This document shows positions 45,392 through 56,700 of a stretch of DNA of 64,000 bases, piece after piece. Below the pieces are notes generated by a model. That model was not told the DNA's origin, did not search any database, and saw only the letters and a program-made list of their open reading frames with translations. Numbering within the stretch: the stretch's first letter is position 1; the number at the start of each line of letters is the position of its first letter. Source of the stretch: Amborella trichopoda (taxonomy: Eukaryota; Streptophyta; Magnoliopsida; Amborellales; Amborellaceae); the NCBI RefSeq assembly GCF_000471905.2, contig NW_006497672.1, positions 2,177,677 to 2,241,676 of the forward strand. The letters are read 5' to 3'. The position numbers and the translations under genes were made by a program.

Positions 45392-46159
45392 CCTGATGGG
45401 AAAAATCTTGAGTCCTCAAACGATTGGCATGGTTGCCAACAAATTATTGAGAACAGAGCTTTTGAAAGGTTTTAACTGAAAGGTTATGTACCCAGGGGAA
45501 TATTATTTTGACATTTTTAATGTGAGTTTAGGAAATGAGTTTTTTTTTTCCTTTTCATGGAAGTTTGCTATTTAGGTTAGTTATATATGTAGATTCCCAT
45601 ATACCTTGAGAAACTTGAACAACCTATGCATTGTATATCGTACATGGAGAGGTATCTACAAATTTGTATATGATATCTATTTTATTTTATTTTTTTTATG
45701 ATTTCTTGCTACTAATTCTTATCATATCCGTCGTTTGATGATCTCTTGTTGACTTTATATATGATAATGGAGTAACGCAATCATGTCGTCCAGATGCGAT
45801 GGTACATAGTGTGGAACTATGCCTATTTTGACCGTATTTGATGCTCAAATTCAACACATTCCTGTCCGCAACGACAGCAGATGTTTGACCTCGTTGATCT
45901 AAACTTCAACACAATGTTATGTCATCAAATAGGGGTAAGCTTATGTGATTATCATCACACACAATGTGCATCAATTCCCTACTTAATTGCACAACCAAAA
46001 CTCAATTAATTGAACCAAAAGTATTGCTGAAAAGCTAGCCGTTGACTGTTACAAATATCAGCAGCAATTTCGATCTAAAACAAGCCATCAAGGTGGCTCC
46101 AAAATGTCCAAAAATAATTTCACATATTGAGTCTATTAATTGGACATTTAAAACTTTAG
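45392..46159 (+). repeat. Direct segmental duplication, copy 2
   Basis: Partner of 36655-37366. A plus-strand frame (45334-45476) reading 'MPRFTLIPTLEMSYLVIDF' runs into this copy but has no counterpart at the first copy. Its right end abuts the unnamed repeat at 46160 at the same 'ctttag' where copy 1 ends. Confidence 0.85.
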
Positions 46160-46437
46160 ATCAAGCTACTAAGACTTAATCAAACTTGATTAATTTTACT
46201 GCTGAAAATCAGCAGTTGAACTCCTATCAAACTTGATCATTAATGATGCATACTGCTACTATTAAGTGTAGTTACAGTTAACTGTCTAAATAACTCATAA
46301 TTCTCTATCCAATTCTTAATAAAAAACATGATAATCTGATCCTACATCAAAAGCATGGTGTTTGGATCAATATGAGCAACATATGACTAAACATTTTAAT
46401 CATATAGCAGTGATCTTGTCGATTGCTATTTGATTTG
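46160..46437 (+). repeat. Unnamed repeat, copy B, uninterrupted
   Basis: Inverted relative to copy A (41290-43842). It starts 'atcaagctactaagactt' and ends near 'gtcgattgctatttgattt', where it meets the truncated LTR A of the gypsy cluster. It serves as the empty-site reference for the two insertions in copy A. Confidence 0.75.
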
Positions 46438-47562
46438 TTTCTGAGCCTAAAGGACCATAGAAAACCCTAATAGACCATAGACAACCTAAACTCAATATAA
46501 TTGCTCCAAAATTGCCCAAACCAATCCCAACTTTAAGTAGAGCCAGATAGCTTTCCAACGGTTCAAGAATCGCTGAAATCGGACCTACGAATAAAAAGAT
46601 CTAACAAATGACAATTTAGTCCATGTGAGACCCAACAATCGGGCCGTGGCTGGGCTGTAACGAGGCCCGATAGGCCCAGACATGGCTTGATGATGCAGTA
46701 AACGTGTTTGATGATGCAATAAAGGCATTTATGATGCAATCAATGCATTTTATTATGCAGTAAAAGCGTTTTCTTTAATTGGATAAGGCTAAAAGCTTTA
46801 AGATAAATCCAAAAAATTCCACAAAATTTCAAAAAAAAATCACCAATTGAATCCTATAAATACCCTCTCTCCATAACCCAAAAAGAAGACAGAAAGAGAT
46901 CAAGAAATCCTTTAGAAATTCATGAAAATAGAAAAATAGCCCAAAAATAGGATAACCCCTTAGAAAATTTCTAAAAAAATTATCCAAAATCCCCAAAAAT
47001 CAAAGAGAAACCCAAAATTTATATTCAACCTTTGGAGATTCCAAAACCGTTAGAAAACTATGGGAAATTCTTCTCCAATCCCAAGAAATACTGAGAAAAT
47101 CCTAGGTAGACCCTACCTAAAATCCCCAGCTTTTCCCCGTGTTTTAGAAACCTTAGATCTAGGTCAAAAAACCTTAAATCTACCAATTCCATCAAGCAAA
47201 AGGCATGCAAAAAAGGAAATGATGGCGTAAATTGGAAGAGCAGCCTGATCCAAGCTCGAAACTCTGCGTTTCAAGTCCCTAGAGGTAAGTATATCTTTCT
47301 TTGCTTGATTAAATTTGTTTTTCTTCACTTAATTCTTTGCTTTCTTTTATTTTTTTGAAAATTAATTTATTATTAGATTTTCTAGAAGCTTTTTTTTTTT
47401 GGTCAAAATACGGATTTGGAGCTGGCGTTGTCAGTGGACTCAGAAAAAGACCGGATGTATAAATCTGGGATTTTTCTGAGCCCATAATTCAAACGATCCC
47501 ACTCTCTTTACCTTTTCAAAAGTAACACAGTTTTCAATAAGATTTGAGCAGATCTCATCCCA
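46438..47562 (+). repeat. Tat-type gypsy LTR A, plus orientation
   Basis: Aligns with LTR D (56701-57901) from D position 52 to its end, so about 51 bp are missing at the 5' end. It contains a run of about five 'gatgatgcagtaaa-cgtttt' subrepeats at 46690-46775. It ends 'gatctcatccca' and meets LTR B head-on in a palindrome. Confidence 0.8.
46690..46775. repeat. LTR subrepeats of about 20 bp
   Basis: Successive 'gatgcagtaaacgtgtttgat', 'gatgcaataaaggcatttat', 'gatgcaatcaatgcatttta' type units. Same array occurs in LTRs B (48350-48420), C (49265-49345) and D (57005-57090). Confidence 0.85.
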
Positions 47563-47588
47563 GATATGAGATGAGATCTGCTCAAATC
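47543..47588. other. Palindromic LTR-LTR junction
   Basis: 'gatttgagcagatctcat' and its perfect complement flank a spacer of about 12 bp (47559-47570). LTR A and LTR B therefore meet end to end in opposite orientation; symmetry continues with divergence for about 1.1 kb on each side. Confidence 0.85.
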
Positions 47589-48706
47589 TTAGCAAAAACA
47601 GCGTTACTTTTGAAAAGGTAGAGTGGGGTCACTTGAATTATGAGCTCAGAAAAATCCCAGATCTATACATCCGGTCTTTTTCTGAGTCCACTGGCAGTGC
47701 CACCTCCAAATCCGTTTTTGACCTAAAAAATTAAATTCATTTCCAAAAAAATAAAATAAATCAGAGAATTAAATGAAGAAAAACAAATTAAATCAAACAA
47801 AGAAAGATATACTTACGTCTAGGGACCCGAAACCCGAAGTTTCAGGATTGAATCAGGTCGCTCTTCCGATTTGTGCCACCATCTCCCTTTTTGGATGCCT
47901 TTTGCTTGCTGGAATTGATAAATCTAAGGTTCTTTGACCTAGATCTAGGGTTCCTAAGGCACGGGGAAAAGCTGGGGATTTTAAGTAAGGTCTACCTAGA
48001 CCTTTATTGGTATTTCTTGCGATTGGAGAACAATTTCCCTTAGTTTTCTAAGGTTTTTGGGATTTCCAAAGGTTAATTATGAATTTTGGGATTTTCACTG
48101 ATTTTTGAAGGTTTTTGAAAATTTTTCCTAATTTTTTAGGAATTTTCCAAGGATTTTTCTTATTTTGGGTATTTTTCTAATTTCGAAAATTTCTGAAGGA
48201 TTTTTCCCTCTTTTTTTTCTCTTTCTATCTCCCTATTGGGTTATGGAGAGAGCGTATTTATAAGATTCAATTGGTAATTTTTCTTGACTTTTTTGGAAGT
48301 TTTTGGATTTATCTTGAGGCTTTAGCCAATCCAATTCAAGAAAACGCCTTTACGACATCATAAAATACATTAACTACCTCACAAATGACTTTATTGCATC
48401 ATCAAACGCGTTTACTGCATAATCAAGCCGCGTTACAGCACAGCCCGAGGCTCGATTCTAGGATCTCATAGGGACTCAATTGTCATTTGTTAGATATTTT
48501 TATCCGTAAGTCCGATTCAGATGATTTTTGGACTGTTGGAAAGGTCTTGGGCTCTACTTCAAGTTTGGATAGGTTTTGGGCAATTATGGAGCAATTATAT
48601 TGGATCAAGGTTGCCTATGGTCTACTAGGGTTTGTGTGGTTCTTTAGGCTCATAATCGAGGTTTTTAAGAGTTCCCTTAATTAGAATTTCAAAGGAGGTG
48701 TCTACA
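47571..48706 (-). repeat. Tat-type gypsy LTR B, minus orientation
   Basis: On the minus strand it begins TGTAGACACCTCC at 48706 and runs to the palindrome centre. It matches LTR D along its length, but lacks the final few bases. Confidence 0.8.
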
Positions 48707-48950
48707 GTTGCCCCTCTTTGACATTCACCTAGGGCACCAGGTAAATGGCAAAGAAGTTGCCCTTCTTTGATGCCTTTGCTCTCTGATGCCATTCTAACCT
48801 GAGAAAAGAAGAATTTCAGGAAATTTTGGAGAAGAGACGAAAAGATAGAGAAGTTATGTTTTTCTATCGCCCTCGGGACCCTTTCAGGTGTTCAGCCTGG
48901 TAGCTTTCCTTCCAAAGCTCAAGTTTCCTTAAGGACTTTCAGCCCAACGG
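48707..48950 (-). mobile_element. Internal 3' segment of gypsy copy B
   Basis: Reverse-complemented, it matches 55490-55650 ('cttttcgtctcttctccaaa', 'gttagaatggcatcag'), then jumps to the last 45 bp before LTR D ('caaagaggggcaa'). Relative to the plus-strand element it lacks about 1 kb of 3' untranslated sequence. Confidence 0.75.
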
Positions 48951-49652
48951 ATTTCTTGGAATTTCTTGGGATTGGAGAAGAATTTCCCTTAGCTTTCTAA
49001 AGGTTTTGAGATCTCCAAAGGTTGGGATTTTCTATGATTTTTGGGGATTTTTCTTTTTTTTAGGAATTTTCTAAGGGTTTTTCCTATGTTTGGGTATTTT
49101 TTTAATTTCAAGACTTTCTAAGGGATTTCATAATCTCTTTTTTCTTTTTTTTGTCTCCTTTTTGGGTTATGGAGAAGGGGTATTTACAGGATTCAATTGG
49201 TGATTTTTCTTATTTTTTTGGAATTTTTTGGATTTATGTTGAAGCTTTATCCTTATCCAATTAAAGAAAACGTCTTTACTACTTCATAAAAAGTATTAAC
49301 TGCATCATAAATGCCTTTATTGCACTATCAAACGTGTTTACTGCGTCATCAGGCCGCATTTAGGCCTGTCGAGCCGTGTTACAGCTTGGCTCGTGGCCCG
49401 ATTCTTGGGTCTCACAGAGACCAAATTGTCATTTGTTAGATATTTTTATCTATAAGTCCGATTCAGGCGATTCTTAGACCGTTGGAAAGCTCTCGGGCTC
49501 TACTTCAAATTGGGATAGGTTTTGGACAATTTTGGAGCAATTATATGGGGTTTAGGTTGCCTATGGTCTACTAAGGTTTGTGTGGTCCTTTAGACTCAGA
49601 ATAGAGGTTTTTAAGCATTCCCTTAACTAGAATTTCAAGGGAGGTGTCTACA
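48951..49652 (-). repeat. Tat-type gypsy LTR C, truncated
   Basis: Begins TGTAGACACCTCCC at 49652 on the minus strand and stops after about 700 bp at the 'ccaatcccaagaaatt' block, where it abuts the internal segment of copy B. Confidence 0.8.
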
Positions 49653-50030
49653 ATTGCCCCTATTTAGCGTTCACCTGGGGCACTAGGTGAATGGCAAATA
49701 AGTAGATATTGAGACACGGTGGGAAGGAAAACCTTTTTCGAGGGATCATTCTTTTGAATGACCAGTACCCTTTGGGTAGGCGGTATGCCGATGGATGCTT
49801 TTGATCCGTAAGACATCGAACTGGCACTGCTATCTTTGAGTCAATGTAATTGAGATGGCTTCGACAATCGGGATTCGAAGTGATAGTCAATAGGAACCAT
49901 GTCATCTTTGAGCCGGTGACACTCCTTGTTGTAGTCACGCCAATGCTACCTAGGAAGATGTCAATGTAGTCATCTTTGACTTTAGGCCTGATTCTCCAAT
50001 CGAATGGGATTTTGATTTAGATGAAATGAT
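49653..50030 (-). mobile_element. Internal 3' segment of gypsy copy C
   Basis: The minus strand matches 56325-56700: 'tcaaaatcccattcgattgg', 'gtgtcaccggctcaaaga', 'ctttgccatt'-type end with 'aggtgaacg' and the purine tract before the LTR. It adjoins the start of the plus-strand gag region, so orientation flips near 50030. Confidence 0.8.
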
Positions 50031-50138
50031 AGGATGATGCATTTCTGGCTAATTAAACTTCTTGTAATAATGCAAACACTGGATACAGGAGGCCCTTTCT
50101 AAAAGTTCACCTTCCACCCCAATGACCAACAAAGTCAT

Positions 50139-51440
50139 ATGAGTTCCACCCCGTCAGTGAGCCGGCATCGCCAATCTTCTCATCCTCCAACTCCAGTAGA
50201 TCCGACTCGACCACATGACCGTTCATCCCATAGTCGGTCCAGACTTCACCCTCCACAAGTTATGTATAGTCATTCACCGTTGCAGCCTCTTCAGGCCACT
50301 CCAATTCCATACCATCAGTCACAGGTGCCCTATTCGGCTCCTGTTCCAACTCAATATCCCCTAAGTCAGCCATACCAGTCGGCTCCATACCCTCCGGCTG
50401 CAATCTTGGCCTCTAGTCACCCATACCTGGGATATCCTGTGCACCAGGCCCCGACTGTCTATTTCGAGGCCCTGGCACCGGCTTATCAGCCTCTGGCTCC
50501 TCAAGCCCAGGTCGTTCCTCAGACTTACCCATATTATCCACCAACTCAAGCACCTCTACCTACACCTATTCTGTATCATGCTCCGTCTGCCCTGACTCAA
50601 ACCTCTTTTCCTGTGTCGGCGCCTAACGTGGCTCCAACCATCTCGCGGGCCCTGCTTACGTCTAGTCTAGTACAGCCCATATCAGCTGCATCCCTTGCAC
50701 CACAAATTATGCCATCTGCTTCGGGCAACTAACTGACTACTGAGTCGATTGAGCTCGCTCAGCTGAAAGGCAAATTAGCCACGATTAAAGAGACCCTGGC
50801 TAAGATCGAAGTTCCAAATATACTACCTTCACGATCTTATGTCAAGGATGTTCCCGGGGATGTCAAACCCCTTCCTCCAGGTTTCGTGTTCCCAAAGTTT
50901 GAAAACAAGTTCAGCGGGAAGGGTGACCCTAATAATCACGTCACCGATTACTTGTTGAATGTTCCAACATTAGAAGACAAACCGCACCATCTAAAGGCCA
51001 TGTTTCAATACAGTCTCTCCGGACCACCTCTAATGTGGTTCCAAGAAGTAATATCCAAGTGCCCTGAGCAGACTCCTGACGAATTGTTTTGGCGATTCGT
51101 TGAACAATCTCAAGGGACAAAGCAACAACCAATGACCCTCGAGGAGTTGGTTGCGACCAAACAAAACATTGGTGAGTCGTTCCCTGACTTTGCTAATCGA
51201 TTCCGGGAATCTGCATCAAAGGTCATTGATTGCGCACTTCCTGAGACCTCTCAGATGGGCATGTGCTTGAAGAATTCCCTACCAGAGTAAATAAATTTCT
51301 TCAGTCATAGGTTGCGACCTTTCTCACTTCAACAGATGATAGATCAAGTTGCTTTCTATGAAAGGTCAAAAAGGTCGCCACTGTCAATGCAAAGTTTGAG
51401 AACTCGACAGTGGCCGTACCATCACAAAAAACGGGTTGGC
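50139..51440 (+). pseudogene. Gag of Tat-lineage Ty3/gypsy element
   Basis: A single frame from Met 50139 with only two stop codons (50730 and 51288). The N-terminal 197 residues are rich in Pro, Gln, Tyr and Ser. After the first stop come 'LKGKLATIKETLAKIE', 'LPPGFVFPKFENKFSGKGDP', 'MFQYSLSGPPLMWFQ' and 'ESFPDFANRFRESASKV', the retrotransposon Gag core of this lineage. After the second stop 'FSLQQMIDQVAFYERSKR' continues. A frameshift follows near 51385. Gag would form virus-like particles. No CCHC zinc knuckle is seen. Confidence 0.85.
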
Positions 51441-51700
51441 GCAGGAAGCCTAAACAGGCATCCTACACGAAGCTTCTCTGACACCATTACCTTTCCAATT
51501 GTAGAAAATGCAATCAAGACCCTTGACAAACGCAGTGAAAACTTAAAGTCAAGGAAGAAAATGAAAATTAAACAAATGAGGAGTCACCTGCCGATGAAAA
51601 TTTTGAGGCAGATGAAGAACCTCCCACTGAGGAACTCATGTTCCAAGCTAAGCAGTTTAAGACAAGATTCAACAGTAGTCCTTTTGCTATTGTCGAGGAG
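51441..51700 (+). other. Gag-RT junction, protease not visible
   Basis: Frameshifted sequence rich in Glu and Lys codons ('SPADENFEADEEPPTEEL'). An aspartic protease domain with D(T/S)G, about 100 residues, should lie here in a full-length element; the spacing of about 250 bp is too short to hold it together with the linkers. Confidence 0.6.
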
Positions 51701-52850
51701 ACCTTAGACATCAATCTAGGAACTGAGAAAGATTTGAAGATCACAAGAATTGGAAGCTCTCCGTCATCAGAAGAATAAGGCAAGATGATCTCCCTCTTAA
51801 AAGAATAAATTGACATATTTGTCTGGTCCTATGAAGATATATGCCTGACTTAAATCCCAAATTGGTAAAACATCATCTTGTATTCCATGAAGGGGCAAGA
51901 GCCGTCAAACAGAAACTACGCCGACAAAAGCCTCACTTGGAGCTGAAGACAAAAGAAGAGACTGACAAACTTTTAAAGGAAAAGTTCATCTTACCTGTAG
52001 ACTATCCGAATTGGTTAGCTAATATCGTGGTAGTACCTAAGAAAGATCGGAGAATCAGAGTTTGTATCGACTATAGGGACCTGAACAAAGCCTGTCTTAA
52101 GGACGACTTTCCTCTTCCAAATATAGATGCCCTAGTTGATAACACTGCTGCACACCATATGCTATCTTACATGGACGGTTTTTCTGGATACAATTAGATT
52201 CTGATGGCGAAAGAAGACCAAAAAAAGACTTCCTTCATCACGCAATGGGGGGGACATACTGTTATAGAGTCATGCCTTTCTATCTTAAAAATGTTGGGGC
52301 AACCTACCAGAGGGTCATGACTGCTATATTTCATGTCTTGATACATAACATTATGGAAGACTGTGGATGACATACTAGTCAAATCCAAAGCTCGGGATGC
52401 CCACCTTTCCAATGTGAAAAGAGTATTTGATCCACTTCAAGAGCACGAACTAAAGCTGAATCCTCAGAAGAGCGCATTCAGTGTCGAGTCTGGCAAGTTG
52501 CTTGGCTTCATTGTAAGCCAAAGAGGAATAGAAGTGGACCTAATGAAAATTACGGCTATCTCAAAAATGCCACCTCCAAAAAATATTCAAGAAATTTGTG
52601 GGATGCAAGGTAGAATCCAAGCTATCCGGAGATTTATATCCCAATTAGCTGAAAACTGTGGTCCATTCAATCGTCTGTTAAAGAAGGACACCCCGTTTAT
52701 CTGGGAAGAGGCATGTCAGAAAGCCTTTGACCGTATAGGGGGGTACCTTTCTAACCTACCGATCTTGAGTCCACCTGATCCCAACAAACCTCTATTCCTT
52801 TACCTTGCTGTGACAGATAAGACAATAGAGGCGATATTAGGGTAATATAA
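51690..52850 (+). pseudogene. Reverse transcriptase of Tat-lineage gypsy element
   Basis: In order: 'ETLDINLGTEKDLKI', 'MPDLNPKLVKHHLVFHEGA', 'NWLANIVVVPKKDRRIRVCI', 'DYRDLNKACLKDDFPLPNID', 'LSYMDGFSGYN', a TAG at 52195 (former Gln), then after a frameshift 'YRVMPFYLKNVGATYQRVM', the active site 'VDDILVKSKARDAHL', 'LNPQKSAFSVESGKLLGFIV' and 'AISKMPPPKNIQEI'. Next to the active site a likely 2-bp loss shifts the frame, removing the Tyr of YVDD. It ends in the RT connection region ('FLYLAVTDKTIEAILG', then TAA). Confidence 0.9.
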
Positions 52851-53200
52851 TGACCAAGGAAAAAAGAAGACCATCTAAAACATCAGTAAAACAATGGTCG
52901 ACTATGAAACACGATACTCGGATGCGAAAAAACATTGTCCAACCTTAGTGTGGGCAACTCAAAAGCTTAGGCATTATGTGCTGTCTCAAACCATCAAGCT
53001 GATATCCAAGAAGGATCCACTCAAGTACCTTCTAAAAAGACATGTTCTAAATGGACAATTAGCTAAATGGAAAATGCTTCTAAGTGAATTTGACATCGAA
53101 TATGTTACTCAAAAATCAGTCAAGGGGCAAGCAATTGCCGATCACTTAGCTAAGCATGCCTTACCTGACTGCGTCCCCATCAAAATGAATCTCCCTAATG
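52851..53200 (+). pseudogene. Ty3/gypsy RNase H domain
   Basis: 'VDYETRYSDAKKHCPTLVWA', 'LRHYVLSQTIKLISKKDPL', 'GQLAKWKMLLSEFDIEYV' and 'KGQAIADHLAKH' are standard blocks of the gypsy RNase H. One stop (52876) precedes it. The domain degrades the RNA strand during reverse transcription. Confidence 0.88.
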
Positions 53201-53620
53201 AGGACCTCTTTGTCATTGAGGATCCCACTTGGAAGTTATACTTTGACAAGGCTAGGAATGAATACGGCACTGGTATTAGAGTCATCTTATGCTCTCCAGA
53301 GAAAATAATGTTTCCAACCGCTATAAGGCTTAATTTTCCCTGCACAAACAACGTTGTAGAATATGAAGCCTTAATAGCTAGTCTAAAGAAAGCCCGTGAA
53401 CTCCAAATTGAACAATTACGGGTCATGGGCGATTCTTTGCTTGTAATAAATCAAATCAATAAAGAATGGAAGATTAGAGACAAAAAGCTCCAGCTCTATC
53501 AGGACTCAATTGAAAAGTTGTCAAAATGCTTCAAAGAGTAACCTTTCAACATGTGACTCGAGAAAACAACCAGTTCGTCGATACCTTAGCCACTCTCGCA
53601 ACAATGGTGGACATTCCTCC
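53201..53620 (+). pseudogene. Second (archaeal-type) RNase H domain
   Basis: 'WKLYFDKARNEYGTGIRVIL' begins a second RNase H fold, followed by 'NNVVEYEALIASLKKAREL', 'LRVMGDSLLVINQINKEWKI' and, past a frameshift at 53541, 'VTFQHVTRENNQFVDTLATL'. Asp, Glu and Asp of the active site are visible (YFD, VEYEAL, GDS). An extra aRNH domain of this kind is a known hallmark of the plant Tat lineage of Ty3/gypsy and supports the classification. Confidence 0.87.
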
Positions 53621-53759
53621 CCAAATGAGTGTCCAACCATTCTACATTAGACACAAGAGTAATCTTTCTCCTCCCAAGATGGAGTCGGAAGAAGAAGATC
53701 AAGAATCAAAGAGGGACGAAGAAGAGTTCACCCTTAGGGACCAACCAGATAGTCAAAGC

Positions 53760-54990
53760 TAAGCCCTTGTATCATGATGTATCAGTCTTACTCAAAGATG
53801 GAACGTATCCCAAAGGAGCCTTAAAGAGATATAGGGACACCTTAAGAAGATTCTCAATCAACTTCTTGATCAAAGACGACACCCTCTACAAGAAATCCTT
53901 TGAAGGAATCCTCCTACGGTATATTGACCAATCAAAGGTTGACACAGTGCTCAAAGAACTGCACAACAAAAGGAGGTCACGCAGGGGCAGCAGTCCTAGC
54001 TTAAAAAGTCAGAAGACAAGGATACTACTGGACTACTATGGCCGAAGACTGTTGGAAATATGTGAAGAGATGTCCTAAATCTCATACACGTTCCTTCCAT
54101 GCCACTCAATTCAACACCTCCAGTCTGGCCATTTTCCATGTGGGCTCTAGACATAATTGGAATGAAAACACCAAGAGCTTCTAATGGACACAGGTATATC
54201 CTCACTACTACTGAATATTTTACAAAGTGGGTCAAGGCTGCTTCATTCACCAAAATAGAAGGACAACATGTGACCAGATTCATTACAAGCAACATCATCC
54301 ATAGATTTGGAATCCCCGAAATGATCATCACTGATACTGGGACTAACTACAAAAATGAAAAGGTAGCAAAGATGTGTAAAAGATTTGGAATTGAGCATAA
54401 GTTCTCTTCACCCTATTACCCCCAAGGCAATGGTCAAGAAGAAGCAACCAACAAAGCCCTCCTGAAGATCATAGATCGAACCATAGAAAGTGGCTAGGAT
54501 TGGCATGAGATATTACAAGCTGCACTCTGGGCTTATAGAACCACTAAGGAAACAACCTCATGGATGAGTCCCTACTCACTAGTCTATGGCATGGAGGCAG
54601 TACTTCCAATCGATGTGGAAATCTTAGGGTACTTGCTCATAAAGAATCAGACTATAAGCAACAGGCTGAAACTCAACTGGCTACTCTTGAAACCCTGGAT
54701 GAGAGACAACTACGAGCAACTGACAAAATGATATTCTATCATCACAAAATTAAGCGAGCATATCGAAAGAAGGTGATACTCCAAGAATTCAGAGTTGGGG
54801 ACCTAGTTCTAAAGAAAATCTTCCATTCGACGGTGAATCCTCACCCATTAGGAAAGTTCAAGCTAATTGGGAAGGACCATAGGTCATAACCCAAACCCAT
54901 TCAAGTAATTCCTACAAACTCTAAAACCTTGAAGGAGAAGAACTGAATGAACCTATCAATGCTATGTACCTCAAGAAATACTACTCCTGA
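53760..54990 (+). pseudogene. Integrase and C-terminal pol region
   Basis: 'LKRYRDTLRRFSINFLIKDD' and 'LRYIDQSKVDTVLKELH' lead into a frameshifted HHCC zinc-binding motif. The catalytic core is in 54099-54497: 'FSMWALDIIGM' (first Asp), 'IITDTGTNYKNEKV' (second Asp) and 'NGQEEATNKALLKI' (Glu). A TAG at 54495 replaces a codon before 'DWHEILQAALWAYRTT'. The C-terminal 'FRVGDLVLKK' block is at 54787 and the polyprotein ends 'INAMYLKKYYS' with TGA at 54988-54990. Integrase would insert the cDNA; several stops and frameshifts inactivate it. Confidence 0.88.
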
Positions 54991-56700
54991 AAGAAGAAAA
55001 AAAATAAAAATAAAATAAAATAAAATAAAATAAAAAAAAGAAAGAGAAAAAAATGGGCTTAGCCAACCCAACAAGAGATTGAAGGACTAGGAAGCTGAGA
55101 GTGACTCCGAGTTTGAAGATCAAGGCACGAAGGAGGCAATCCAAGGAGGAAATATTCTATAAGGATTCGACAACATTTTGTCAAGGAAGTATCAGAAACC
55201 AGGGGAAACGAAAATCTAAGGAGAACAACATTTTGGAAGAAGAAAGGATGATCGAGTTCTTACCAAGTTTTTAGGATGAAGTGCCACAAAAAAGAAAAAA
55301 ACGCCATCCACACTTCTCCTTCTCCTCTTTCTTCATCTACTTCGAAAAAAAAAAAAAATCCGCCGAGATGAAAAATTGAAAGGAATATCGAGGGTTGAAA
55401 AAACAAGCCATTGAGTTGAACACCCGAAAGGGACACTAGAGGCAATGAAAAAAAAAATTCCTCCAGGCAGAAAATCCGAAGAGAAACTTAAGTTTTGGAA
55501 AAAAGCTATCGAGTTGAACACCCGAAAGGGACCTCGAGGTGATAAAAAAATAGAACTTTTCTATCTTTTCGTCTCTTCTCCAAAATCTCCTGAAAATCTT
55601 CTCTTCTCAAGTTAGAATGGCATCAGAAAGCAAAGGAAGGCATCAGTTCAAGTAAAACCTGAAGAGGTTTGACTATCAAAACTTCAAAAGAGTGGTAACG
55701 GAGGAACAAAATTGGAAGTCCAAGGCTATTCTCAACACTTTAAGGCACATCCCATATTATCCAAGACACTGGTTTGCACGGAAAAATAAGAAAAAGTCTT
55801 CTTGAATTGTGACATAAGAGCCAATATTAGAAGATGAGGAAGTACTTAGAGATTCCTCGTCCTGAAAGTCCCAAGTAGAGGCTCGACAAGCTCATGAAAA
55901 ACAATAAAAAAAAAAAAAAAAAAAAAGGAAGAAGAAGAAGAGAGAGCTCCATGATAGCATGAGCCTAAACTACTTACCAAAAACTTGTTTTTCAAAATTT
56001 CGTATCCATCTTCAAAATTTCTCCTATGTGTTTCATGAGTTTTCAAAAACCTTAATTTCTTCAGTTAAAACGTAGACCGAAACTCTGTTTCCGTTTCAAA
56101 TTCAATCTATCTTCAAAACCGAATGAGTTTCATGAAGGCTTGGATATGATGTGTCCGCCGCCACCAAATCCTGGATTGTCATGCTTGCAAACCCTTAGGA
56201 AAACAGAGACCAACCCATACGTTCCCATACCAAAAAGCGTGAACCTATGGACCCCAAGAATCAGAATTGAAGGCAAAAAAGAAGTTCAATTAGTCAGAAA
56301 TTCATCATCCCATCATTTTTTCTGAATCAAAATCCCATTCGACTGGAGAATCAGACCCCAAGAAAGAGGTCTAAAGTCGAATGACTACACTGGCACCTTC
56401 CCAAGTAGCATAAGAGTTACTACAACAAGGAGTGTCACCAGCTCAAAGATGGTACAGTTCCTGTTGACTGTCACTTCAAATCTCAATTATCGGAGACATC
56501 TCAACCGCACTGACTCAAAGATAGCAGTGCCAATTCGATGTCTTACGGATCAAAAGCATCCTTCGACGTACCGCCTACCCAAAAGGTACTGGTCATTCAA
56601 AAGAATGATCCCACAAAAAGGTTTTCCTTCCCACCGTGTCTCAATGTCTACTTATTTGCCATTCACCTGGTGCCCCAGGTGAACGCCAAAGAGGGGCAAT
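54991..56700 (+). mobile_element. 3' untranslated region of the gypsy element
   Basis: About 1.7 kb between pol and the 3' LTR without significant frames. It includes an (AAAAT)n run at 55003-55040, poly(A) at 55904-55926, and two diverged copies of 'gttgaacacccgaaaggga' (55415 and 55513). The last bases, 'gccaaagaggggcaat', are the polypurine tract. Parts recur inverted at 48707-48950 and 49653-50030. Confidence 0.75.

Noticed and set aside
50361..50549. Minus-strand frame opposite gag
   Set aside because: Shadow of the Pro-rich Gag coding region.
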